Assembly (NCBI GenBank): GCA_944389495.1
Contig: CALXMN010000006.1
Location: 1-44,363 of the forward strand
Reading direction: 5' to 3'
DNA from: an uncultured Alphaproteobacteria bacterium
GTDB lineage: Bacteria > Pseudomonadota > Alphaproteobacteria > Rs-D84
Length of the DNA: 44,363 nt
Shown: positions 33,467-39,612 of the stretch, in pieces
How the letters are laid out: every line of letters begins with the position of its first letter
Numbering within the stretch: the first letter of the stretch is position 1
The notes under the pieces: model-generated
Told to the model about the DNA's origin: nothing
Database searches by the model: none
Seen by the model: only the letters and a program-made list of their open reading frames with translations
Position numbers and translations under genes: made by a program

Positions 33467-33958
33467 ATGGAAAATAAATTATTGCCTATTTATGCATTGC
33501 GTATAAAATTACTGGAAAAAATCAATCCAGAATTTTTCATAAAAAATGCAGATATGATAAAACGCACATCTTTGGCCGCCCAAGATTATGTTCTGTCGGG
33601 CACATACAAAGAATACAATCGTTCAATGGGACGAACATTTAAAATATTGCCTGGATATATAAACGTGCATAAAAAGTACAATTTACCATACAGCCCGGAC
33701 ACATCCGCATTAATACCGGATATGCCTTTAAACCCCGGCCTGGTTATGGATTTGGCGTGGTCACTGACGACCGATAAAACAAACGGCATTGTTGATGCAA
33801 ATGGCGCATTAAAAGATGTATACCAAATGCCTGAATCCGAAGTGTTACGTGTATACCATAATTCGTCTGCATCCGGCACACCGATAAATGCATTATACCT
33901 TATGACGATTACCCAGGCACAAACATTATTAGAAAACTTAAATCAAAACACAAAATAA
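33467..33958 (+). CDS. hypothetical soluble protein (163 aa)
   Basis: Not recognised. It is an independent transcription unit with a near-consensus promoter, AAAGGAT ribosome site and terminator, so it is real. No signal peptide, membrane helix or cysteine is seen. The N-terminal third is helical and Lys/Ile-rich. The middle is Pro/Tyr-rich (PGYINVHKKYNLPYSPDTSA), and the C-terminal third has ESEVLRVYHNSSASGTP and a final helix TITQAQTLLENLNQN. A cytosolic location is likely; no function is offered. Confidence 0.8.
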   Translation: MENKLLPIYALRIKLLEKINPEFFIKNADMIKRTSLAAQDYVLSGTYKEYNRSMGRTFKILPGYINVHKKYNLPYSPDTSALIPDMPLNPGLVMDLAWSLTTDKTNGIVDANGALKDVYQMPESEVLRVYHNSSASGTPINALYLMTITQAQTLLENLNQNTK

Positions 33959-33986
33959 AAAACCCCGTTTAATCGGGGTTTTTATT
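33957..33986 (+). terminator. rho-independent terminator of the 163-aa gene
   Basis: AACCCCG / CGGGGTT stem with a short loop and T-run, placed directly at the stop codon. Confidence 0.88.
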
Positions 33987-34005
33987 TAAATAAAACAAAG
34001 ACGCC

Positions 34006-34034
34006 TTGCAAACAATCATTATACACGATATACT
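34006..34034 (+). promoter_or_regulatory. sigma70-like promoter of the Gly-zipper lipoprotein gene
   Basis: TTGCAA (34006-34011), 17-base spacer, TATACT (34029-34034). Confidence 0.6.
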
Positions 34035-34062
34035 TATCAACATAATTAATTGGGGGAAAATT

Positions 34063-34518
34063 ATGAAGAAATTTTTTATACTGACAACGGCAATTGCATT
34101 AACTGCGTGCGGTGCGAACCTGGACATTGACCGATATGAAACATCGGGCGCCGGTACTGTCAACACTGTATCCGAAGGGGTAATTATCAGTGCACGCCCC
34201 GTCACAATTGCGACCGAAAATGGCGATGTCGGTCAATTGGCGGGCGGAATCGTTGGCGGCGTTGCCGGCGGTATGGTAAGTGATAATACACTGGCCCAAA
34301 CAATTGGTGCTGTTGGTGGTGCGGTTTTGGGCGGATACCTTGGCGGAAAAGCGCAAGAGGGATTATCCGCACAAACAGGTCTTGAATATATTGTAAAACT
34401 TGATTCTGGCAAATCGGTAACATTAACCCAGGGCGACGATGTTAAATTTTCGGTTGGCCAACAGGTCTATGTATTGGATGCCGACGCCGGCGAACGCGCC
34501 CGAATAATCGCAAAATAA
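34063..34518 (+). CDS. outer-membrane lipoprotein with glycine-zipper (SlyB/Pcp-like)
   Basis: Predicted lipoprotein of 151 residues. The signal peptide MKKFFILTTAIALTAC ends in a lipobox with C16 as the acylated cysteine. The mature chain has a glycine-zipper hairpin at about 70-110 (GGIVGGVAGGMV...GAVGGAVLGGYLGG), then a small C-terminal beta domain (EYIVKLDSGKSVTLTQ...VGQQVYVLDA). This layout is that of SlyB/Pcp/17-kDa antigen proteins, which stabilise the outer membrane and interact with porins or LPS. The start is ATG 34063 after TGGGGG. It forms its own transcription unit. Confidence 0.92.
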   Translation: MKKFFILTTAIALTACGANLDIDRYETSGAGTVNTVSEGVIISARPVTIATENGDVGQLAGGIVGGVAGGMVSDNTLAQTIGAVGGAVLGGYLGGKAQEGLSAQTGLEYIVKLDSGKSVTLTQGDDVKFSVGQQVYVLDADAGERARIIAK

Positions 34519-34550
34519 AAATACGCCCAATTTGGGCGTATTTTTATTTT
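34517..34550. terminator. bidirectional terminator after the lipoprotein gene
   Basis: ATACGCCCAA / TTGGGCGTAT near-perfect stem with A- and T-runs outside, between convergent genes. Confidence 0.88.
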
Positions 34551-34558
34551 ATCCAGCT

Positions 34559-34981
34559 TTATCTGGACACTTGTTTCGCATTTCGGGCCATTTGAATATC
34601 ACGCAATTCACGTTCGTATCCCTTGGCCATCAAAACCCCAATTCTGCCACACGACATAGCACCAATCAACGCAGCAAAACCAATTACACCATATGTGAAA
34701 TATGGCGATGCCATATAACGTTTTTTTATTGGTTCCTCGGAATAAAACGCACTTTCAGAAAAATAATATTTATGTGATTCCGGCACATTAATACAATACG
34801 CCGTTTCAAAACGATTTTTCAAAGAATAATTACTTAAGTGCTCGTCACTTACAAATCTAACCCCGTGTGCAACCAATCCACACAAAGAAAACGCAATTGT
34901 TGTCGCCAACCCAGACACCGTTGCACCAAAAACGCCGTACTTGGTTCCCCACAAAACGCGTCTTAATTTATCTTTTGCCAT
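34559..34981 (-). CDS. hypothetical two-helix membrane protein (140 aa)
   Basis: Not recognised. Two hydrophobic helices lie at about residues 17-40 (FGATVSGLATTIAFSLCGLVA) and 93-115 (YFTYGVIGFAALIGAMSCG). The polar loop between them is Tyr/Ser/Glu-rich, and short basic tails at both ends predict N- and C-termini in the cytoplasm. GAGG precedes ATG 34981 at a good distance, with a strong promoter upstream, so the gene is credible. It is convergent with the lipoprotein and divergent from rpsA. Confidence 0.8.
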   Translation of the reverse strand: MAKDKLRRVLWGTKYGVFGATVSGLATTIAFSLCGLVAHGVRFVSDEHLSNYSLKNRFETAYCINVPESHKYYFSESAFYSEEPIKKRYMASPYFTYGVIGFAALIGAMSCGRIGVLMAKGYERELRDIQMARNAKQVSR

Positions 34982-35008
34982 AATATAGCCTCATTTAAAA
35001 CAGAAACG

Positions 35009-35037
35009 ATTATATTTATACATTTATTTTTTGTCAA
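35009..35037 (-). promoter_or_regulatory. strong sigma70-like promoter of the two-helix membrane protein gene
   Basis: Minus strand TTGACA (35032-35037), 17-base spacer, TATAAT (35009-35014): perfect consensus in both boxes. Confidence 0.75.
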
Positions 35038-35049
35038 CAAGATAAATTC

Positions 35050-35078
35050 TTGCAATTTCTAAAAAAATCCCGTATAAT
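35050..35078 (+). promoter_or_regulatory. sigma70-like promoter of rpsA
   Basis: TTGCAA (35050-35055), 17-base spacer, TATAAT (35073-35078). Confidence 0.7.
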
Positions 35079-35084
35079 CCGTCT

Positions 35085-35169
35085 GATTTTGCGGGTGGGC
35101 GCATAATCAATCCGACTAACCCCACAAGTCCTCGCATTTTCATCAAATATATGCGACGGCCAACTTTGT
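35085..35169 (+). promoter_or_regulatory. structured rpsA leader without Shine-Dalgarno
   Basis: About 85 bases between the predicted transcription start and ATG. GTGGG (35095-35099) can pair with CCCAC (35121-35125), and CGCAT (35133-35137) with ATGCG (35151-35155). The bases before the ATG (GGCCAACTTTGT) hold no purine-rich ribosome site. In E. coli rpsA a structured leader lacking a strong ribosome site is the target of autoregulation by S1; a similar role here is inference. Confidence 0.4.
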
Positions 35170-36870
35170 ATGAAATTCTTTATGAAAGATTTATCCAAAG
35201 ATTTGTATAATCCGTTATCCGGCGAAGATTTCGTCCAGATGTTCAACAAGGACTATGGAACCCAGGAAACTTTGCAGGGTTACGCAACCAAAGGCACAGT
35301 CAAAGATATTCGCGGCGATTTCGCGATTATCGATGTTGGCCTTAAATCCGAAGGTCGCATTCCATTAAAGGAATTTGGCGCATCTGTACCCGCAATTGGC
35401 GACATCATTGACGTTTTTGTTGAACGCTATGAATCCCGCGAAGGTACGGCCGTTCTTTCTTATACCAAGGCACGCGCAGAAAAGGCGTGGAAAGAACTGG
35501 AAAAAACTGTCGCCGAAGGCATCGACCCCGAAGGTACAATTATCGATGTTGTTCGTGGCGGATATACCGTTGACATCAATGGCGTATTTGCATTTATGCC
35601 TTCGTCCCAGGTTGATCATAAACCGGTTCGCGATCCAAAATCCTTGATTGGATTAAAAGACAAATTCCGTATATTAAAGATGGACGCACTGCGCACAAAC
35701 GCAATTGTTTCACGTCGCGCCATCCAGGCGGACACAATCGCCGCCGCACAACGCGAAGCGATGAAAAACATATCACTGGGCGCAGTTATCGAAGGTACGG
35801 TCAAGAACATTACCGATTACGGTGTATTTGTTGACCTTGGCGGAATTGATGGTCTGTTGCACGTAACAGATTTGTCGTGGAAACGTGTAAACCACCCACG
35901 CGAATTGGTTCACGTAGGTCAAAAAATCAAGGTCAAAGTCATCCAATTTGATCCGGAATCCCATCGTATTTCACTGGGGGCCAAACAATTGGAAGAAGAT
36001 CCGTGGGAAAATGCATCCCGTGCATTCAATGTTGGCGACACAGTATCGGGCAAGGTTTCATCTTTGACAGACTATGGCGCATTTATTGATCTGGGCAACA
36101 ATATCGAAGGCCTGGTTCATATGTCAGAACTGTCTTGGACAAACAAGAACATCCACCCAAGTAAAGTTTTACAAGTTGGCCAGGATGTAAATGTTGTTGT
36201 TCTGGGTATTGACCAAGAAAAACGTCGTATCTCGCTGGGGTACAAGCAATTGCAACCCAATCCGTGGAAGCAGTTTGCCGAAACCCATAACGTTGGCGAT
36301 GTTGTTACCGGTCCAATCAAGAACACAACAGAATTTGGTTTGTTTGTTGCATTGACGCCTGAATTAGATGGTATGGTTCACATTTCCGATCTGTCTTGGA
36401 ATAAACTGGACGAAGAAGAATTGAAAAAATTCGTTCGTGGCCAAGAAGTTACCGCAAAAATTCTGGACATCAACCCAGAAAAAGAACGTATCACCCTGGG
36501 CATCAAGCAATTGACCGAAGGTGCAGATAATAACAGCGCATCCCTGAAAAAGGGCGCGGTTGTTTCCGGCACCGTGTCCGAGGTTACACCCGACGAATTA
36601 ATTTTGGAATTACCAAACGACATTCGCGGTGTTATTCGTCGCACAGACCTGTCACGCGAAAAATCCGAACAAGATACCAACAAGTTCAAGGTTGGTGACA
36701 CGGTCGAAGCATCCGTTGTATCCGTTGACAACAATGTTGTCAAACTGTCTATCCGTGCGTTACAGGTAACGCTGGAAAAACAGGCGGTCAAAGAATACGC
36801 GAACCAGGCCGACAGTGGCTCGGTATTGGGCGATATTCTGGGTGCTGCAATTGAAAACAGCAAAAAATAA
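35170..36870 (+). CDS. rpsA: 30S ribosomal protein S1
   Basis: RNA-binding protein that brings mRNA to the 30S subunit. The 566 residues contain six S1 (OB-fold) repeats. Repeats 3-5 are the clearest: GTVKNITDYGVFVDLGGIDGLLHVTDLSW, then GKVSSLTDYGAFIDLGNNIEGL and GPIKNTTEFGLFVALTPELDGM (spaced about 85 residues). ATG 35170 gives an MKFF start; ATG 35182 (MKDLSK) is equally plausible. It has its own promoter and a terminator, with adk just downstream. Confidence 0.97.
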   Translation: MKFFMKDLSKDLYNPLSGEDFVQMFNKDYGTQETLQGYATKGTVKDIRGDFAIIDVGLKSEGRIPLKEFGASVPAIGDIIDVFVERYESREGTAVLSYTKARAEKAWKELEKTVAEGIDPEGTIIDVVRGGYTVDINGVFAFMPSSQVDHKPVRDPKSLIGLKDKFRILKMDALRTNAIVSRRAIQADTIAAAQREAMKNISLGAVIEGTVKNITDYGVFVDLGGIDGLLHVTDLSWKRVNHPRELVHVGQKIKVKVIQFDPESHRISLGAKQLEEDPWENASRAFNVGDTVSGKVSSLTDYGAFIDLGNNIEGLVHMSELSWTNKNIHPSKVLQVGQDVNVVVLGIDQEKRRISLGYKQLQPNPWKQFAETHNVGDVVTGPIKNTTEFGLFVALTPELDGMVHISDLSWNKLDEEELKKFVRGQEVTAKILDINPEKERITLGIKQLTEGADNNSASLKKGAVVSGTVSEVTPDELILELPNDIRGVIRRTDLSREKSEQDTNKFKVGDTVEASVVSVDNNVVKLSIRALQVTLEKQAVKEYANQADSGSVLGDILGAAIENSKK

Positions 36871-36898
36871 GATAAAAATATTTTTATCTTTTAAAACC

Positions 36899-36929
36899 AA
36901 ACCCGGCACTTGCCGGGTTATTTTTTTTA
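36899..36929 (+). terminator. rho-independent terminator of rpsA
   Basis: AACCCGGCA / TGCCGGGTT stem with a long T-run. A weaker AT-rich hairpin (GATAAAAA / TTTTTATC) precedes it at 36871-36890. Confidence 0.85.
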
Positions 36930-36938
36930 TGATAAAAT
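36910..36938 (+). promoter_or_regulatory. adk promoter embedded in the rpsA terminator
   Basis: TTGCCG (36910-36915, inside the terminator stem), 17-base spacer, TAAAAT (36933-36938). The start codon ATG is at 36945, 6 bases after the -10, so the transcript would begin at or within one base of the ATG. Confidence 0.5.
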
Positions 36939-36944
36939 GCCTGT

Positions 36945-37496
36945 ATGAAACAAATGATTGTACTTATGGGCGGCCAAGGCGTAGGCAAGGGCACATTTGC
37001 CCGTATGCTGGCCGAACGGCACGAATATAAATATATCGAAACCGGAAAAATGTTACGCGATGCGGCAACAACGAACCAAGCAATTGCGAACATTATGTCA
37101 CGCGGTGAATTATTATCATTTGATATGCTGATAAAACTTATCGCGGACAACATCGATATTAACCGCGATTTATTATTGGACGGATTTCCCCGCACATTGG
37201 ACCAGGCGAAATGGCTGGTCCAAAACTATGCGGATAAATTCAATATTCATATACTATATCTGAATGTACCCGAAGAAACAATGATTCAACGTATTCAAAA
37301 ACGTATACGCGACGGGGGCGGGCGCACCGACGATACCGACACCGCGGCCATTCGCAGACGTTTGGATATTTTCCGCGATGAAACAATGCCTGCGATTAAT
37401 TGGCTGCGCACGATACCAAAAATAAAATTCTCTGACATTGACGTAACCGGCCCGGTTGATAAAAATTTCAATAATATCCTGGCCGCATTAAAATAA
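36945..37496 (+). CDS. adk: adenylate kinase-family nucleoside monophosphate kinase, short form
   Basis: Phosphotransfer between ATP and AMP. P-loop GGQGVGKGT (9-17), the NMP-binding region ETGKMLRDAA and the signature LLLDGFPRTLDQA are present. The LID is the short type: RIRDGGGRTDDTDTAAIRRRL without the zinc-finger insertion. Length is 183 residues against about 215 for long-LID Adk. Because UMP/CMP kinases share these motifs, AMP specificity is likely but not proven. No ribosome site precedes ATG 36945; the gene appears leaderless or depends on read-through from rpsA. It ends at a terminator shared with corA. Confidence 0.9.
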   Translation: MKQMIVLMGGQGVGKGTFARMLAERHEYKYIETGKMLRDAATTNQAIANIMSRGELLSFDMLIKLIADNIDINRDLLLDGFPRTLDQAKWLVQNYADKFNIHILYLNVPEETMIQRIQKRIRDGGGRTDDTDTAAIRRRLDIFRDETMPAINWLRTIPKIKFSDIDVTGPVDKNFNNILAALK

Positions 37497-37524
37497 AAAA
37501 ACGCCAAATTGGCGTTTTTTTATT
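37494..37524. terminator. bidirectional terminator between adk and corA
   Basis: AAAAAACGCCAA / TTGGCGTTTTTT perfect stem, overlapping the corA stop codon, between convergent genes. Confidence 0.9.
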
Positions 37525-38404
37525 TTACACGTCGCCGAACAACACTGAACAGCGCAAACCCCAACAGTAAAATCATTATCAAAACAAATATAGCCGTTGC
37601 CGTTTGTTCGTTTTCTGCAAAAGGCAACTTCATATTCATTCCATAATATCCCACAATAACGGTTGGCACCACCAAGATAATATTCCACATTGTTAATCGA
37701 TTAATATAGGTATTGGAATCCATATTAATAACACTTTCAAACGTTTCCTTGATGGACTTTAACATTTTACTATAAGACGTAACAACCTCTATTCCCTGGG
37801 TCAATTCGATACGTGCATCTTCGGCCAATTCGCGTGTTTCATCGGTTTTAACAAACCCACGAACTTTCTCTAACTTATCCAGCACCGCGACATTACCCTT
37901 AAGCCCTGCCATATACAGTGTATAACTGTTTTCCACCTCTAATAACGCCATCAGTTCTTTTTTACGCACACGTTCCTGCAGCCCGCGTTTAGAGGCCAAA
38001 ACACGCTTATTCAATTCTTTTAAAAAACGTAAATAAGATTCTGCGATATAATAAATGATATTAAGCACAAATTCTTCACGCGAAGTTTTTTCATCTTTTT
38101 TAATTTTATCCAACAAATCACAACGTTTACGACAAACGGTAATAACACGATTTGTTGAATAAATAATAGACAAAGGTTCTGTATGCCATAACGTATCTGA
38201 TTCACGATTTATAATTGGAAATCGAACAATAATAACCTTGTAATCATCTTCGACTTCGAATCGTGGCTGTTCATCAGGATCAAGAATATCAGAAATCGTA
38301 TCTTCATCGATCTTGTACTCATTCTGCAGCCGTTCAAAATCATCGTGATCCGGATTACCAACGTTTATCCACGAAAATGTTTTCAGTTTTTCCGTCACGA
38401 ACAT
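37520..38404 (-). CDS. corA: CorA-type magnesium/divalent-cation channel
   Basis: Pentameric inner-membrane Mg2+ channel. A large cytoplasmic N-terminal domain (1-230, with ISDILDPDEQPRFEVEDDY and a long helical stalk) is followed by two C-terminal transmembrane helices. The invariant YGMNMKLPFAEN selectivity loop follows TM1, and the basic tail ends RRRVK. The start is ATG 38404 (294 residues), with GGGGGTG upstream; the longer reading to 38470 would cover the promoter. A 13-base inverted repeat lies in the predicted leader. Confidence 0.95.
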   Translation of the reverse strand: MFVTEKLKTFSWINVGNPDHDDFERLQNEYKIDEDTISDILDPDEQPRFEVEDDYKVIIVRFPIINRESDTLWHTEPLSIIYSTNRVITVCRKRCDLLDKIKKDEKTSREEFVLNIIYYIAESYLRFLKELNKRVLASKRGLQERVRKKELMALLEVENSYTLYMAGLKGNVAVLDKLEKVRGFVKTDETRELAEDARIELTQGIEVVTSYSKMLKSIKETFESVINMDSNTYINRLTMWNIILVVPTVIVGYYGMNMKLPFAENEQTATAIFVLIMILLLGFALFSVVRRRVK

Positions 38405-38419
38405 AACCGGCACCCCCTT

Positions 38420-38432
38420 GGTCAATTTGACC
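38420..38432. repeat. 13-base inverted repeat in the corA leader (possible operator)
   Basis: GGTCAATTTGACC is a perfect inverted repeat around a central base, at about +1 of the predicted corA transcript. It could be a regulator-binding site. Its role is inferred from position only. Confidence 0.4.
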
Positions 38433-38437
38433 CAGAT

Positions 38438-38466
38438 ATTGTAAAACACAATTACAAGAAAATCAA
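38438..38466 (-). promoter_or_regulatory. sigma70-like promoter of corA
   Basis: Minus strand TTGATT (38461-38466), 17-base spacer, TACAAT (38438-38443). Confidence 0.6.
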
Positions 38467-38543
38467 ACAAAGGCTGGGAATAAAAACAAATTTTTTTATA
38501 CCCAATTTATGCTAAGATTATAATAACGAACAGGGGGCACTCA

Positions 38544-38972
38544 ATGGCACTACAAACAAATTCTTTTCGTATTTCGCGATATATTTTATTGGCATTGGTT
38601 TTAATATTATGCATTGGAATAATTGTTTGGACATTTATTAATAACCGCGATCGGGCCGCCCAATCTGATACAACGGTTGATAATGTTATACACATAACCA
38701 ACAATGACCCGTGTGTCCAAAACATAAATAATGCTATATCACAACTTTGGGCATATACCCCGAACCAGATTCCACAAAAATACCAAGATATGATAACCCA
38801 ATATATGAATGAAAAAATCATAACCCGCCAAGACGGTTATTGTAACGATACAAAATTTACCTGTCGCCCGGGCCAGACACGCCGCGATTGCGATCCGTGT
38901 GCGGCGGGCTCTGCACGCCAATTTGCACAAGAACAACACATTGCCGACACAATTGCCCAAGAATGCAATTAA
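38544..38972 (+). CDS. single-pass membrane protein with Cys-rich C-terminus (142 aa)
   Basis: Not recognised. A basic N-terminus precedes one membrane helix (about residues 13-31, YILLALVLILCIGIIVWTF). The remainder is predicted periplasmic, with seven cysteines: DPCVQN, DGYCNDTKFTCRPGQTRRDCDPCAAG and a terminal QECN. The CRPGQTRRDCDPC segment resembles the short Cys modules of the secreted proteins elsewhere in the window. GGGGG lies 6 bases before ATG 38544. A TATAAT at 38519-38524 could be its -10, without a good -35. It ends at a strong terminator. Confidence 0.82.
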   Translation: MALQTNSFRISRYILLALVLILCIGIIVWTFINNRDRAAQSDTTVDNVIHITNNDPCVQNINNAISQLWAYTPNQIPQKYQDMITQYMNEKIITRQDGYCNDTKFTCRPGQTRRDCDPCAAGSARQFAQEQHIADTIAQECN

Positions 38973-38998
38973 AAAATCCGCCATCTGGCGGATTTTTT
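38971..38998. terminator. bidirectional terminator, identical stem to the rpsI terminator
   Basis: AAAAAATCCGCC / GGCGGATTTTTT with an ATCT loop, between the convergent 142-aa gene and acpS. Confidence 0.9.
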
Positions 38999-39374
38999 AT
39001 AATTTTTCAATAACGACCATTGCGACGGAATAATTATCCTGATCGGTAATAGACAAATGAACGGCCGCATTTCCACCGGTTAATTCTTTTAAAACCGCGC
39101 GTGCACCACCGGCCAACATCAGTTCTGGTCGTCCAGCATCATTATGCGACACCGAAACATCTGAAAAAGCAATATCATCACCAAACCCGGTTCCCAATGC
39201 CTTTAAAGCGGCCTCGCGCGCGGCCCAGAAATTCGCCAAATGCTTTTCTGCATTTGCATTATCTGCATCGGCATATTCCAATTCTTTTTTTGTAAAGATG
39301 CGTTGTTTTTTAAATGCAGACCAATCAAGAAACCGATCGCATTCGACCAAATCAATTCCAATACCTACTATCAC
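38997..39374 (-). CDS. acpS: holo-[acyl-carrier-protein] synthase
   Basis: Transfers 4'-phosphopantetheine from CoA to acyl carrier protein. The metal-binding signatures are IVGIGIDLVECDRF at the N-terminus and FWAAREAALKALGTG, with VHLSITDQDNYSVAMVV near the end. Length is 125. The start is GTG 39374, preceded by GGGAG. In proteobacteria acpS often follows pdxJ or precedes lepB; here it is alone, with its own promoter. Confidence 0.96.
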   Translation of the reverse strand: MIVGIGIDLVECDRFLDWSAFKKQRIFTKKELEYADADNANAEKHLANFWAAREAALKALGTGFGDDIAFSDVSVSHNDAGRPELMLAGGARAVLKELTGGNAAVHLSITDQDNYSVAMVVIEKL

Positions 39375-39408
39375 GGATGACTCCCTGGTTATGTTTATTG
39401 ATATGCGA

Positions 39409-39438
39409 ATACTAGTAACATTTTTCCGATTCGTGCAA
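39409..39438 (-). promoter_or_regulatory. sigma70-like promoter of acpS
   Basis: Minus strand TTGCAC (39433-39438), 18-base spacer, TAGTAT (39409-39414). Confidence 0.5.
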
Positions 39439-39453
39439 GTATAAAATATACAC

Positions 39454-39482
39454 TTGCATTTATTGTTTCATAATTGTATAAA
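39454..39482 (+). promoter_or_regulatory. sigma70-like promoter of tRNA-Pro
   Basis: TTGCAT (39454-39459), 17-base spacer, TATAAA (39477-39482); expected start about 5 bases before the mature tRNA. Confidence 0.6.
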
Positions 39483-39493
39483 TATGCGTACGT

Positions 39494-39570
39494 CGGGGCG
39501 TAGCTCAGCCTGGTAGAGTACTTGCATGGGGTGCAAGGGGTCGCAGGTTCGATTCCTGTCGCCCCGACCA
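39494..39570 (+). tRNA. tRNA-Pro (anticodon GGG)
   Basis: 77-base cloverleaf with encoded CCA. The acceptor stem CGGGGCG pairs with CGCCCCG. D-arm GCTC/GAGT, anticodon stem CTTGC/GCAAG with loop ATGGGGT (anticodon GGG at 39528-39530), and T-arm GCAGG/CCTGT with a TTCGATT loop. It reads CCC (and CCU by wobble) proline codons. Confidence 0.97.
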
Positions 39571-39582
39571 TAAATAACAAAT

Positions 39583-39612
39583 AAAAATCCCGCGACATCG
39601 CGGGATTTTTTA
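39583..39612. terminator. bidirectional terminator after tRNA-Pro
   Basis: AAAATCCCGCG / CGCGGGATTTT stem with an ACAT loop, A-run before and T-run after; it also ends the convergent 798-aa gene, whose stop is at 39610-39612. Confidence 0.9.

Noticed and set aside
38501-38821. 104-codon minus-strand frame opposite the 142-aa gene
   Set aside because: The plus-strand gene has a ribosome site, membrane helix, Cys modules and terminator; the minus frame has none of these.
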